This document shows, one piece after another, positions 34,184 to 43,151 of a DNA stretch of 64,000 nt. The notes under the pieces are model-generated. The model did not search any database, had not been told where the DNA came from, and saw only the letters and a program-made list of their open reading frames with translations. How positions within the stretch are numbered: the stretch's first letter is position 1; every line of letters starts with the position of its first letter. Origin of the DNA: Gordonia sp. KTR9. Its GTDB lineage: Bacteria > Actinomycetota > Actinomycetes > Mycobacteriales > Mycobacteriaceae. The stretch covers positions 2,170,001 through 2,234,000 of the forward strand of contig NC_018581.1 of assembly GCF_000143885.2 (NCBI RefSeq), given 5' to 3'. The translations under genes were made by a program, and so were the position numbers.

Positions 34184-34783
34184 TCACGCGGGGCCGAGGT
34201 CCTTGACGATCTCGGCGAGGGCATCGGTGTCCGGGCCGGGAGCGGGTACGAACGCCGCCGCGCGGTAGTAGCGCAGCTCGCGGATCGACTCGCGGATGTC
34301 GGCGAGCGCCCGGTGCGCGAGGCCCTTCTCCGGCTGACCGAAGTAGACCTTCGGATACCAGCGTCGGCACAGTTCCTTGATCGAGCTGACGTCGACCATG
34401 CGGTAGTGCAGGTAGGCGTCGAGTTCGGGCATGTCCCGGGTGATGAAGCCGCGGTCGGTGGCGATCGAGTTACCGGCAAGCGGCACCGCTCCGGCGGTGG
34501 TCACGTGCTCGCGGATGTAGTCCAGGACCAGCTTCTCGGCCTCGGCGAGGGTGACCGTGGACGCCCGCACCTCCTCGGTGAGACCCGACGCCGCGTGCAT
34601 CTTGGTCACGACGTCCGGCATCGAGGCCAGGGCGGCATCGTCGGCGTGGATCACGACGTCCACACCGTCGCCGAGGATGTTGAGGTCGCTGTCGGTCACG
34701 AGGGCCGCGATCTCGATGAGTTTGTCCGACTCGAGTCGGAGTCCGGTCATCTCGCAGTCGATCCACACCAGTTTGTCCTGCAC
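34184..34783 (-). CDS. orn: Oligoribonuclease
   Basis: A 199-aa DEDDh 3'-5' exonuclease that degrades 2-5-nt RNA, including pGpG from c-di-GMP breakdown. Catalytic motifs are visible: WIDCEMTGL (Asp, Glu), [11 protein letters not shown] (Asp) and HRALADI (His, Asp). Length is as expected for the family. The start is GTG at 34783: the TAAGGT box at 34790-34795 predicts +1 exactly on this GTG, so the transcript is leaderless. It is divergent from the HerA-like ATPase gene, sharing a 68-bp control region, the order also known in M. tuberculosis (Rv2511/Rv2510c). Confidence 0.96.
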   Translation of the reverse strand: MQDKLVWIDCEMTGLRLESDKLIEIAALVTDSDLNILGDGVDVVIHADDAALASMPDVVTKMHAASGLTEEVRASTVTLAEAEKLVLDYIREHVTTAGAVPLAGNSIATDRGFITRDMPELDAYLHYRMVDVSSIKELCRRWYPKVYFGQPEKGLAHRALADIRESIRELRYYRAAAFVPAPGPDTDALAEIVKDLGPA

Positions 34784-34851
34784 CCGACAACCTTAGCCAA
34801 CCGCATCCGCAGATCCGCGGGAGATCGGCGCCCGCGGGCTATCGTGTGCTC
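34784..34851. promoter_or_regulatory. Divergent leaderless promoters for orn and the HerA-like gene
   Basis: Minus strand: TAAGGT at 34795-34790 predicts +1 at 34783, the first base of the orn GTG. Plus strand: TATCGT at 34840-34845 predicts +1 at 34852, the first base of the ATPase GTG. Both mRNAs should lack a 5' leader. The two -10 boxes are 44 bp apart, so their -35 regions lie nearly back to back. Confidence 0.6.
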
Positions 34852-36441
34852 GTGACCGAAGCCTCCAGTCCCGCCGAGGGCAGTCCAGCACAGGGCAGTC
34901 CAGCACAGAGTGTCGCCGCCGGATACGCGTTCACCACACCCACACTCGAACTGGGGGCGGTCTCGGTCTCGGGGCAGGTCGATCCCGAGGCCAAGGTGCG
35001 TATCCCGTTGTCGATGATGAACCGGCACGGACTCGTCGCCGGAGCGACCGGGACCGGGAAGACCAAGACGTTGCAGCTGATCGCCGAGCAATTGTCGAGC
35101 AACGGCGTGCCCGTCGTCATGGCCGACATCAAAGGCGACCTGTCCGGGCTCAGCCGGGCTGGTGCGAGCAACGACAGGATCATCGACCGAACCCAGCAGA
35201 CCGGCGACGACTGGCAGCCCGCGGCACACCCGGTCGAGTTCGTCTCGCTGGGTTCGGAGGGGATCGGGGTGCCGATCCGCGCGACCATCACCTCGTTCGG
35301 GCCCATTCTGCTCAGCAAGGTGTTGGGACTCAACGCGACTCAGGAATCGACGCTGGGCCTGATCTTCCACTGGGCGGACAAGAAGGGCCTACCGCTTCTC
35401 GATCTCAAGGACCTGCGGTCGGTCATCGCATTCCTCACCGGCGACGAGGGCAAGGCCGAACTGAAAGGGATCGGCGGGGTGTCGCGACAGACCGCGGGCG
35501 TGATCCTGCGCGCGCTGACGAATCTCGAGGCCGACGGCGGTGACACGTTCTTCGGCGAACCCGAAGTCGATCCCGCCGACCTCATCCGGACGGCGGCCGA
35601 TGGGCGCGGAATCATCACGCTGTTCGAGCTCGGCACCCAGGCGGCCCGACCCGCCCTGTTCTCCACCTTTCTCATGTGGATCCTGGCCGACCTCTTCGAG
35701 TTCCTGCCCGAGGTCGGCGACCTCGACAAACCCAAGCTCGTCTTCATCTTCGACGAGTCGCATCTGCTTTTCGACGACGCGTCGAAAGCGTTTGTGGACC
35801 AGGTCGTCCAGACGGTCAAACTGATCAGGTCGAAGGGCGTCGGCGTGTTCTTCTGCTCTCAGCTGCCGACCGACATCCCCAACGAGGTGCTCTCGCAGCT
35901 CGGTGCACGGGTCCAGCACGCGTTGCGCGCCTTCACCCCCGACGACCAGAAGGCGCTGCGCACGACGGTCAAGACTTATCCGGTGTCGGAGATCTACGAC
36001 CTCGAGCAGGCGCTGACCTCCCTCGGCACGGGCGAGGCGATCGTGACGGTGCTGTCCGAGCGCGGCGCGCCGACACCGGTCGCCTGGACGGTGATCCGAG
36101 CGCCACGGTCGGCAATGGAGGCGATCGGCGCCGACGCGATCACGGCGGCCGCGAAATCCGGACCGCTGTATGCGAAGTACGGCACGCCGGTCGATCGGGA
36201 GTCCGCCTACGAGATGCTCGCGGCGAACACCCTCGGACCTGGGGAGTCCGCCGACGCGCCGGCGCCGGTTCCGGCACCACCGCCTGCGGCCGCCCCGACA
36301 CCCGCGCCGGAGGAACCAGGGCTGCTGACCGAGGTGCTCACGAGCAAGCCGATGCAGAGTTTCCTGCGATCGGCGGCGAGCGCGGCCGGGCGTGAGTTCA
36401 GCCGCGCGATCTTCGGCACGGGGCGTCGCCGGCGGCGCTGA
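34852..36441 (+). CDS. DUF853 HerA-like ATPase
   Basis: A 529-aa HerA/FtsK-superfamily ATPase of the DUF853 (YjgR) group. Walker A GATGTGKTKTLQ (about residue 62), Walker B KLVFIFDESHLLF (about 295) and the arginine-containing SQLPTDIPNEVLSQLGARVQHALRAF-type region (about 340) are clear, although the last is described here by position only. The Ala/Pro-rich segment (about 460-485) links to a basic tail ending GRRRRR. DUF853 proteins are poorly understood; a DNA-translocating or DNA-repair role is suggested by the fold. GTG at 34852 coincides with the predicted transcript start and gives MTEASSPAEG, like M. tuberculosis Rv2510c; another GTG lies 6 nt upstream. It converges on cmrA, 6 bp away. 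Confidence 0.9.
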   Translation: MTEASSPAEGSPAQGSPAQSVAAGYAFTTPTLELGAVSVSGQVDPEAKVRIPLSMMNRHGLVAGATGTGKTKTLQLIAEQLSSNGVPVVMADIKGDLSGLSRAGASNDRIIDRTQQTGDDWQPAAHPVEFVSLGSEGIGVPIRATITSFGPILLSKVLGLNATQESTLGLIFHWADKKGLPLLDLKDLRSVIAFLTGDEGKAELKGIGGVSRQTAGVILRALTNLEADGGDTFFGEPEVDPADLIRTAADGRGIITLFELGTQAARPALFSTFLMWILADLFEFLPEVGDLDKPKLVFIFDESHLLFDDASKAFVDQVVQTVKLIRSKGVGVFFCSQLPTDIPNEVLSQLGARVQHALRAFTPDDQKALRTTVKTYPVSEIYDLEQALTSLGTGEAIVTVLSERGAPTPVAWTVIRAPRSAMEAIGADAITAAAKSGPLYAKYGTPVDRESAYEMLAANTLGPGESADAPAPVPAPPPAAAPTPAPEEPGLLTEVLTSKPMQSFLRSAASAAGREFSRAIFGTGRRRRR

Positions 36442-36447
36442 CAGCCG

Positions 36448-37254
36448 TTATTCGGCGCTGAACTTGCGGTAGAACCCGCCGACGATCGGCGCCACCACTG
36501 CGCGTGGTGTGTATCCACCGGCGACCGACATCGCCTTCGACAGGCTGCCGGGTACTATGCGCATCTTGTTGTGCGCCAATGCATCCAGACTCATCTCGGC
36601 GACCTTGGCCGACGAGTGCCACAGAAAGTCCGGCACGACCTTGTCGACGATCGACGCCTCGTCGGGGGTGGGGGTGTGGGTACGTACCGGTCCGGGTGCG
36701 AGGAGGGTGACGTGGACACCCTGCCCGGACACCTCACCGCGCAGCGACTCGCTGAAGCTGTTCACAAAAGCCTTCGACGCCGCGTACGTCGCATTGTTGG
36801 GGATCGGCATGTTCCCGGCCGCCGAGCCGACCATCAGGATGCCGCCCGAGCCGCGTTTCACCATCTGCGGCAGCACTGCCAGGGTGAGGTCGTGGACGGC
36901 GTTGACGTTCAACCGGACCTGCGCGCGTTCGTAGTCGGCGTCGAGGTCGGCGACCGGACCGAACGTCGCGATGCCCGCGTTGTTGCAGAGGATCGAGATG
37001 TCGCGACCGGCGAACTCGGCGGCCAGCACCTCTACCTTCGTCGGGTCGGACAGATCGACGGCACGGACCTCGACCGAGACCTCATGTGCCGTGCGCAGTT
37101 CGCCGGCGAGCTCTTCGAGAAGCTCACCGCGGCGGGCGACGAGGACCACCGAGTGGCCACGAGCGGCCAACGCGCGTGCGAGTTCCCGTCCGATCCCGGA
37201 CGAGGCCCCGGTGACGACGGCGCGGGCGGTGGCGGAGGGCGGCGGTACCGGCAT
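36448..37254 (-). CDS. cmrA: Mycolate ketoreductase (SDR family)
   Basis: A 268-aa short-chain dehydrogenase. NADPH-binding VVTGASSGIGRELA, the NAG motif CNNAGIATFGP, the catalytic Ser in MVGSAAGNMPIP and YAASKAFVNSFSESL (Tyr, Lys) are all present. Several stretches match M. tuberculosis Rv2509/CmrA closely, such as APGPVRT, VVPDFLW and the tail PRAVVAPIVGGFY. CmrA reduces the beta-keto ester formed by Pks13 to give mature mycolate at the inner membrane. The ATG at 37254 coincides with the +1 predicted by a TACCAT box (37261-37266), so the gene looks leaderless. It lies 41 bp after the 2,4-dienoyl-CoA reductase gene but has its own promoter. Confidence 0.95.
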   Translation of the reverse strand: MPVPPPSATARAVVTGASSGIGRELARALAARGHSVVLVARRGELLEELAGELRTAHEVSVEVRAVDLSDPTKVEVLAAEFAGRDISILCNNAGIATFGPVADLDADYERAQVRLNVNAVHDLTLAVLPQMVKRGSGGILMVGSAAGNMPIPNNATYAASKAFVNSFSESLRGEVSGQGVHVTLLAPGPVRTHTPTPDEASIVDKVVPDFLWHSSAKVAEMSLDALAHNKMRIVPGSLSKAMSVAGGYTPRAVVAPIVGGFYRKFSAE

Positions 37255-37260
37255 GTCGCA

Positions 37261-37266
37261 ATGGTA
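37261..37266 (-). promoter_or_regulatory. -10 element of cmrA (leaderless)
   Basis: TACCAT, then 6 nt, then the ATG at 37254; predicted +1 is the A of the ATG. It lies in the 41-bp gap after the preceding gene. Confidence 0.55.
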
Positions 37267-37295
37267 GCCGCCGCCTCTCACGTCGAGGCCGACCG

Positions 37296-39359
37296 TCAGT
37301 CGATACCCGCGGCGACCTCGGTGCCCTGGCGGATCGCACGCTTGGCGTCGAGCTCGCCCGCGTAGTCGGCGCCGCCGATGACGTGCGTGGTGACACCGGC
37401 CAACGTCAACGGGTCGATGAGATCGCGTACCGATTCCTGGCCCGCGCAGATCACCACGTTGTCGACCTCGAGGACGCGGGTGTCGGTGACGTTGCCCTCG
37501 TCGTCGCGGAAGCTCAGATGCAGTCCCTTGTCGTCGATCTTGTCGTATGTGGCGCCGCTGATCTGCTCGACACCCTTCATCTTCATCGTCGCGCGATGCA
37601 CCCAGCCGGTGGTCTTGCCGAGCGACTTGCCCTGCTTACCGGCCTTGCGCTGGACCAGGTAGACCTGGCGCACCGGGGGGAGCGGCCGCGGCTTGGTGAC
37701 GAAGCCGGGCTTCTCCGGGTCCTCGGTGACGCCCCATTCCTGTTCCCATTCCTTGAGGTTCAAGGTCGGCGACTCATCGGTCGTGAGGAACTCGCTCACG
37801 TCGAAACCGATTCCGCCGGCACCGATCACGGCCACACGTTTGCCGATCTCCCGATGCCCGAGCACCGCGTCGGCGTAGGACATCGCCATCGGGTGGTCGA
37901 CGCCGGGGAAGCTCGGTATGCGCGGCACGACGCCGGTCGCGACGATCACGTCGTCGAACTTCTCGGCGATGATGGAGTCGGCGTCGGCGCGGGTGTTCAG
38001 CCGGACCTCGATGCCGAGCACCTCGATCTGGCGGGTGAAGTAGCGGATTGTCTCCTTGAACTCCTCCTTGCCGGGAATCCTTGAGGCGATGGAGAATTGG
38101 CCGCCGATCGCGTCGCCGCCCTCGAACAGGGTGACCTTGTGACCGCGTTGTGCGCCGGCTACGGCGGCCGACAGGCCGGCCGGGCCCGCGCCGATCACGG
38201 CCACGCGCTTGGCCTTTCGCGTCGGACCCAGGATGAGCGTGGTCTCGCGACCCGCGATCGGGTTCACCAGGCACGACACGTGTTTGCCGACGAAGGCATG
38301 GTCGAGGCAGGCCTGATTGCAGCCGATGCAGGTGTTGATCTCGTCGGACCGACCCTCGCGGGCCTTGTTCGCCAGGTGGGGATCGGCGAGGAACGGGCGG
38401 GCCATCTGGATGGCGTCGACGCGTCCGTTCGTGAGGATCTCCTCGCCGAGTTCGGGGGTGTTGATGCGGTTGGCCGCGATCAGCGGGATCGACACCTCGT
38501 CGCGGAGACGTTCGGTGAACTTCACGAATGCGCCGCGGGGCACCGAGGTCACGATCGTGGGGACCTGGGCCTCGTGCCAACCGATGTCGGTGTTGATCGC
38601 GTCGACGCCGTACTGCTCGGCCTTGCGCGCCATCAGTGCGACCTCGTCCCAGGTCTGTCCCTTGCGGATGAGGTCGGCGATCGACTGGCGCAGGATGACG
38701 GGGTAGTCGCGGGGAACCTGTCGGCGGATCTCCTTGATCACCTCGACCAGGAAACGCTGGCGGTTCTCGGTGTTGCCGCCCCATTTGTCGGTGCGATCGT
38801 TGGTGTGCGGGCAGAGGAACTGGTTGATGAGGTAGCCCTCGCCGCCCATGATCTCGATGGCGTCGTAGCCGGCTCTGCGGGCGAGCTTGGCGGACTGGCC
38901 GAACGACTTGATGACGTGGCGGATGATCGGCTCGGTCATTCGAAGGTGCTTGAACGGGTGGATCGGCGACGGATCGGTGCCGGGCGCGACCTTGAACGGG
39001 GTATAGCCGTAACGCCCGGCGTGGATCAGCTGCATGGCGATCTTGCCGCCCTCGTCGTGCACGGCTTTGGTCACGCGCTTGTGGCGGGTCATGTCGACGA
39101 CGTTGGTCATCTTGCCGCCGGCGAACGCGAGCAGGCCGGTCCGGCTCGTGCCGAAACCGCCGGTGATGATCAGTCCCGCACCACCTTTGGCCCGCTCCGC
39201 GAAGTAGGCGGCCAGTTTGTCGGTGTCCCAGAACCGGTCTTCGAGGCCGGTGTGCATCGACCCCATGACCAATCGGTTCTCGATGGTCATGCCGCCGATC
39301 TGCAACGGCGTGAACAGGTGCGGATAGTGCTGGTTCGGTTGTGCCGTCGGGGCTGACAT
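37296..39359 (-). CDS. fadH: 2,4-dienoyl-CoA reductase (NADPH), OYE-type iron-sulfur flavoenzyme
   Basis: A 687-aa enzyme that removes 2,4-double bonds during beta-oxidation of unsaturated fatty acids. Residues about 20-365 form the FMN-binding TIM barrel of Old Yellow Enzyme (MQLIHAGRYG, EIMGGEGYLINQF, RQRFLVEV). The 4Fe-4S cluster ligands are CIGCNQAC and the Cys of HVSCLVNP. Residues about 385-687 hold FAD- and NADPH-binding Rossmann motifs (VIGAGPAGLSAA, VIGAGGIGFD). The ATG at 39359 has AAAGG 8-9 nt upstream; the ATG at 39374 is less likely. It lies 64 bp after padR on the same strand, so PadR probably controls it. FadH in M. tuberculosis has the same architecture. Confidence 0.95.
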   Translation of the reverse strand: MSAPTAQPNQHYPHLFTPLQIGGMTIENRLVMGSMHTGLEDRFWDTDKLAAYFAERAKGGAGLIITGGFGTSRTGLLAFAGGKMTNVVDMTRHKRVTKAVHDEGGKIAMQLIHAGRYGYTPFKVAPGTDPSPIHPFKHLRMTEPIIRHVIKSFGQSAKLARRAGYDAIEIMGGEGYLINQFLCPHTNDRTDKWGGNTENRQRFLVEVIKEIRRQVPRDYPVILRQSIADLIRKGQTWDEVALMARKAEQYGVDAINTDIGWHEAQVPTIVTSVPRGAFVKFTERLRDEVSIPLIAANRINTPELGEEILTNGRVDAIQMARPFLADPHLANKAREGRSDEINTCIGCNQACLDHAFVGKHVSCLVNPIAGRETTLILGPTRKAKRVAVIGAGPAGLSAAVAGAQRGHKVTLFEGGDAIGGQFSIASRIPGKEEFKETIRYFTRQIEVLGIEVRLNTRADADSIIAEKFDDVIVATGVVPRIPSFPGVDHPMAMSYADAVLGHREIGKRVAVIGAGGIGFDVSEFLTTDESPTLNLKEWEQEWGVTEDPEKPGFVTKPRPLPPVRQVYLVQRKAGKQGKSLGKTTGWVHRATMKMKGVEQISGATYDKIDDKGLHLSFRDDEGNVTDTRVLEVDNVVICAGQESVRDLIDPLTLAGVTTHVIGGADYAGELDAKRAIRQGTEVAAGID

Positions 39360-39423
39360 GGCGCGACCTTTCATCTCGGTGAACCTTGGTGGGCTGTGTA
39401 GTTGGGCTGCGGGCGTTGCGAAC

Positions 39424-39972
39424 TCAGCTCTGGGACAGTTCGCGTTCTAGTCCGTGGATGACCTCGTCGCACCATTCGATGTATCCCTGCTCCTGCCGGA
39501 TACCGCCACGGAGAACGAGGTACTGGTGCAGCTTGCGACCGGTGAGCGCGTCGGGATCGGGGTAGTAGTCGTCTTGGAAACCGGTGTAGAGCTTGAGCTG
39601 TGCGAGATGTTCATCGCGGTGCGCCTTCAGCTCGCCGATGATCGCGGCGAGGTCACCGAATTCCGCGGCCCGTAGCTTCACGCCGATGTCGCTGCGAAGC
39701 GGTTGCAGCGGTGTCGGACTCATCGCCCAGTCGGCGAGAGCGTCACGGCCGGCGTCGGAGATCGTGTAGACCTTCTTGTCCGGGCGGCCGTCCTGGCTGA
39801 TCGATTCGACGCTGACCAGGTCGTCGTCCAGGAGCTTCTTGAGCGTCCGGTAGATCTGCTGGTGAGTGGCCGACCAGAAGTAGCCGATGCTGCGATCGAA
39901 CTGCTGACCGATCTCATAGCCCGTTCCCGGTCGCTCGGCCAGCGACACCAGAATCGCGTGTTCGAGCGCCAT
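39424..39972 (-). CDS. PadR family transcriptional regulator
   Basis: A 182-aa repressor. The winged helix (about residues 1-80: GTGYEIGQQF, THQQIYRTLKKLLDDDLV, then the wing GRPDKKVYTIS) is typical PadR, and the C-terminal coiled-coil (about 95-180) is the Vir_act_alpha_C dimerisation region of the longer PadR class. It sits upstream of fadH on the same strand and probably forms an operon with it. A TATTTT -10 puts +1 exactly on the ATG, so it is leaderless; an inverted repeat overlaps its -35, indicating autorepression. The inducer is unknown; an acyl-CoA or aromatic acid is plausible. Confidence 0.92.
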   Translation of the reverse strand: MALEHAILVSLAERPGTGYEIGQQFDRSIGYFWSATHQQIYRTLKKLLDDDLVSVESISQDGRPDKKVYTISDAGRDALADWAMSPTPLQPLRSDIGVKLRAAEFGDLAAIIGELKAHRDEHLAQLKLYTGFQDDYYPDPDALTGRKLHQYLVLRGGIRQEQGYIEWCDEVIHGLERELSQS

Positions 39973-39978
39973 GAGAGC

Positions 39979-40034
39979 AAAATACCGTGCAACAACGCAC
40001 TATGCAACAAGGTGTATATGAGTCGAGTTGCATA
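39979..40034 (-). promoter_or_regulatory. padR-fadH promoter and operator
   Basis: Minus strand -35 TTGCAT (40007-40002), 17-nt spacer, -10 TATTTT (39984-39979), +1 on the ATG at 39972. An 8-bp inverted repeat, TATGCAAC (40001-40008) and GTTGCATA (40027-40034), overlaps the -35, and a further TGCAACAA copy lies at 39988-39995 inside the spacer. These are the expected positions for a repressor operator. Confidence 0.6.
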
Positions 40035-40112
40035 TCAGCGCGGCCTGGGCCGCGGGGGAGGCCCGAACCCGAAGTGAGGCGACGATGACCTCCGTGCCGC
40101 AGACTGTTCGGC

Positions 40113-41432
40113 ATGGACGAACCGGAGACGAGGTCTCGGAATCTGCTGTCGTGGAAGCTGACCGACAACGTGGTGGTGGCACCGGAGGAACGGCTGACCT
40201 GGCCGCGCACGGTCAGCATCGGTCTGCAGCACGTGGTCGCCATGTTCGGCGCGACCTTCCTGGTACCCGTGCTGACCGGATTCCCGCCGTCGACGACGCT
40301 GTTCTTCTCCGGCGTCGGCACGATCCTGTTCCTGCTGATCACCCGCAACCGCCTGCCCAGCTACCTGGGTTCGAGCTTCGCCATCATCGCGCCGGTGACG
40401 GCCGCCGTCGCCTCCGACGGTGCGTCGTCGGCACTGGGCGGGCTGGTGGCGGTCGGCGCGATGCTCGTGGTCATCGGACTCATCAGCCATTTCGCCGGCG
40501 TCCGGTGGATCGAGACCCTGATGCCGCCGGTGGTGACCGGCGCGATCGTCGCTCTGATCGGTCTCAACCTCGCTCCGGCGGCCAAGAACAACTTCGTCGA
40601 GGACCCCGTTCTCGCAACCATCGTGCTGGTGTTGCTGGTCGCCTCCGCGGTCCTGTTCCGGGGCTTGCTCGGACGGCTCGCGATCTTCCTGAGCGTCGTG
40701 GTGGGATATGTCCTCGCGCTGGTCCTCGACCGGATCGACAGCGACAACGACTTCATAGACACCTCCGGTATCGGCGATGCGGCGTGGATCGGTCTGCCCG
40801 ACTTCCAGACACCCACCTTCGATCTGGGTGTCCTGCCGTTGTTCCTCCCTGTCGTGCTGGTGCTCGTCGTGGAGAACATCGGTCACGTCAAGTCGGTGTC
40901 GATGATGACCGGCAAGGACTACGACGCCACCATGGGGCGCGCGCTGGCTGCGGACGGACTGGCCACGATGCTGGCCGGCAGTGGCGGCGGTTCGGCCACG
41001 ACGACGTATGCCGAGAACATCGGCGTGATGTCGGCGACCAAGGTGTACTCGACCGCGGCCTACTGGGTGGCCGGCGGCGCCGCGATCCTGCTGGGGTTGT
41101 CGCCCAAGGTCGGCGCCGTGATCGCCGCGATTCCGCCCGGCGTGCTCGGCGGTGTCACGACGGCGCTCTACGGTCTGGTCGGCGTGATCGGCGTACAGAT
41201 CTGGGTGAGCAACAAGGTCGACTTCTCCAAGCCGATCAACCAGTTCACCGCCGCGATCCCGCTGATCATCGGCATCGCCGACTACACCTGGCAGGTCGGC
41301 GACCTCGTCTTCGCCGGAATCTCCCTGGGGTCGGTCGCGGCGCTGGTCATCTATCACTCCATGCGACTCATCGGTCGATGGCGGGGGACGGTCGACGTCG
41401 GCAGAAATGGGCAGTCACCACGGGAGACGTAA
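40113..41432 (+). CDS. NCS2 nucleobase permease (UraA-like uracil/xanthine transporter)
   Basis: A 439-aa transporter with about 12-14 membrane segments. Family motifs include GLQHVVAMFGATFLVP near residue 38, the hydrophobic FAIIAPV, and the NCS2 signature ENIGHVKSVS (about 250) with GSGGGSATTTYAENIGVM (about 290), where the Glu/His residues bind the base. NCS2 proteins import uracil, xanthine or uric acid with protons; motif detail favours uracil. The 3' end overlaps the DUF1023 hydrolase gene by 18 bp in convergent orientation. The operator of the PadR locus lies 79 bp upstream on the other side, so shared control cannot be ruled out. Confidence 0.92.
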   Translation: MDEPETRSRNLLSWKLTDNVVVAPEERLTWPRTVSIGLQHVVAMFGATFLVPVLTGFPPSTTLFFSGVGTILFLLITRNRLPSYLGSSFAIIAPVTAAVASDGASSALGGLVAVGAMLVVIGLISHFAGVRWIETLMPPVVTGAIVALIGLNLAPAAKNNFVEDPVLATIVLVLLVASAVLFRGLLGRLAIFLSVVVGYVLALVLDRIDSDNDFIDTSGIGDAAWIGLPDFQTPTFDLGVLPLFLPVVLVLVVENIGHVKSVSMMTGKDYDATMGRALAADGLATMLAGSGGGSATTTYAENIGVMSATKVYSTAAYWVAGGAAILLGLSPKVGAVIAAIPPGVLGGVTTALYGLVGVIGVQIWVSNKVDFSKPINQFTAAIPLIIGIADYTWQVGDLVFAGISLGSVAALVIYHSMRLIGRWRGTVDVGRNGQSPRET

Positions 41433-43151
41433 CGGGATGTCGGGGACCGGGCCCGGCAGATCGATGTCGCCGTCGGCGCGATCGTTGAAGAGGTACAGCC
41501 ACCACAGCGGAGCGGGCGCACCGAGAGGCGGCGGCGGGAGTTCGGGGACGTCGGGCCGGCGCGGCACGTACAGGTCGGGGTCTGCGCCGGTGATGACCTT
41601 CACCATGTTCTGGAAGGCCGTTGATTCCGGGTCGTTCCAGTAGGCGCCGTGCGTGACGAGACCCCCATCGACCGTGCGTCCATTTCCGTCGACTGTGCGC
41701 CCGTTTTCGTCGACTGGGCGGCCAGTTACGTCGACTGTGCCGGTGTCGAGCCTGATCACGCCGGGCGCGGTGTCGGGGTCGTGGCCGTGGGGGTTCCCGG
41801 GGAAAGACTGCACGTAGTGGATCGGGTCGCCGGGAAAGGTGAGCGAGTACCGCTCGACGCCCGCGGGGTGCGGGGTGGCGTAGATGCCGGTGCCCGCCGA
41901 TGAGGCGTAGACGACCCGGTCGGGGGACAGGCCGAGTTGTTCGGCCGAGCCCACGACCGATCCGCCGTAGCTGTGGCCGATGTAGGTGGTGGTCGCCGCG
42001 GGCGCGTGACGAGCGATCTCGGCGTCGAGTTCGGAACCGAACAACTCCAGACGGTGCGCCATCGCGGCGGCGAAGCTCGTGCTCGCCGCCGCGCGCAGGT
42101 CCGGCGGCAGGTCACCGTCGAGGTAGAGGAACACCGGGCCGCCCGTACGCGCCGCGAGATCGGTTGCAGCCGTGCGGCTGCGACCGACCACGGTGTCGAG
42201 AGTGGTGCCGGTACCGGGGACATAGGTCGCGGTGTTGGTGGTGTCGGACCGCAGCGATCCGATCATCTCGACCATGCGGCCCCGAGGTGTGTTGACGAAG
42301 GTGATGAAGGTCCGCTCGACGAGTCCGTCGTCGCCGCGGCGGGATGCTTCAGCGCTCGGTTCGGGCAGGGGGTCGAGCAGCCCCCGCAGAGTCCGAGCTC
42401 GGCGTCCCTGTCCGCGGCCGGCCTCGACCTCGTCGGCGAGCGCGTTGCGGATGTTGATCTCGTTGGCCTGGGCACGGATCGCGAACGGGACACCTGGCAG
42501 GTTCCCGATGACATGCGGGTTCGCCTGCATCAGGCGGCGCACATCGGCTGGGCTCATCTGTTCCACGACGTCCCGGACCTGGGTCGGCGTCAGAGTCTCC
42601 AACAATCGGACCGCCGCGTCGGCATCGGATGCCGTACCGCCCGGCAGCCGGACATCGGGCTGACCGGTGCTCATCGACGCGAGATCGGCGGCGAACCCCT
42701 CGAGTCGTTCGCCATAGCGTTCGTCGAGGATGTCCACGGTGTCGAGGGCGTCGGAGACGGAGCCCGCGAGAAGGGTGGCCTGTCCGGCGAGACCGGCGTC
42801 GGGGTGGGTGACGGTGCCGTCGTCGAAGACGGTGAAGCCCAGATTTTCTGCCCCTCGGACGACGCCCAGCGCGAAGTCGCGCGCGTGGTCGAGGTCGGCG
42901 CCGGCGTCGGTCGCCTCGTCGGCGACCATGTGCAGCACGTTGCGTATCTCGCCGGCATGATCGTGTTCCGCCCAGAGGACCTGATGCGCCGCATCATGCG
43001 TGTCACCCGACCACGACGACGCCGAGTCGAAGGCTCGGACCGCGGTATCGATGCCGGCGTCGAGGGACTCCGCGACACCGGACGCCGCAGAACCGGCGTC
43101 GGCGAACGACTGCGGACTCCACGCGCGCAACTGCGAGACGGTGGGCCGCAT
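41415..43151 (-). CDS. DUF1023 alpha/beta-hydrolase with WXG100-like N-terminus
   Basis: A 578-aa protein. The first 200 residues are helical with WSPQSFADA and ASSWSGDTHDAAHQ, resembling WXG100-like modules of type VII secretion substrates. Residues about 265-490 form the DUF1023 alpha/beta-hydrolase, with the nucleophile in YIGHSYGGSVVG (about 394-400). A short heptad repeat (VDxxGRT, about 470-495) precedes a Pro-rich tail. The ATG shares one base with the stop of the upstream small gene (TGATG), so they are coupled. DUF1023 hydrolases next to EspC-like genes recur in Mycobacteriales and are probably exported. Substrate unknown. Confidence 0.85.
   Translation of the reverse strand: MRPTVSQLRAWSPQSFADAGSAASGVAESLDAGIDTAVRAFDSASSWSGDTHDAAHQVLWAEHDHAGEIRNVLHMVADEATDAGADLDHARDFALGVVRGAENLGFTVFDDGTVTHPDAGLAGQATLLAGSVSDALDTVDILDERYGERLEGFAADLASMSTGQPDVRLPGGTASDADAAVRLLETLTPTQVRDVVEQMSPADVRRLMQANPHVIGNLPGVPFAIRAQANEINIRNALADEVEAGRGQGRRARTLRGLLDPLPEPSAEASRRGDDGLVERTFITFVNTPRGRMVEMIGSLRSDTTNTATYVPGTGTTLDTVVGRSRTAATDLAARTGGPVFLYLDGDLPPDLRAAASTSFAAAMAHRLELFGSELDAEIARHAPAATTTYIGHSYGGSVVGSAEQLGLSPDRVVYASSAGTGIYATPHPAGVERYSLTFPGDPIHYVQSFPGNPHGHDPDTAPGVIRLDTGTVDVTGRPVDENGRTVDGNGRTVDGGLVTHGAYWNDPESTAFQNMVKVITGADPDLYVPRRPDVPELPPPPLGAPAPLWWLYLFNDRADGDIDLPGPVPDIPLRLPW
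41668..41742. repeat. 21-bp tandem repeats in the hydrolase gene
   Basis: Three and a half imperfect 21-bp units (starting at 41668, 41689, 41710 and 41731) built on GTCGACTG(T/G)GCG. They encode a heptad repeat of the form VDxxGRT in the exported hydrolase, just before its Pro-rich tail. Copy number may vary between strains. Confidence 0.7.
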
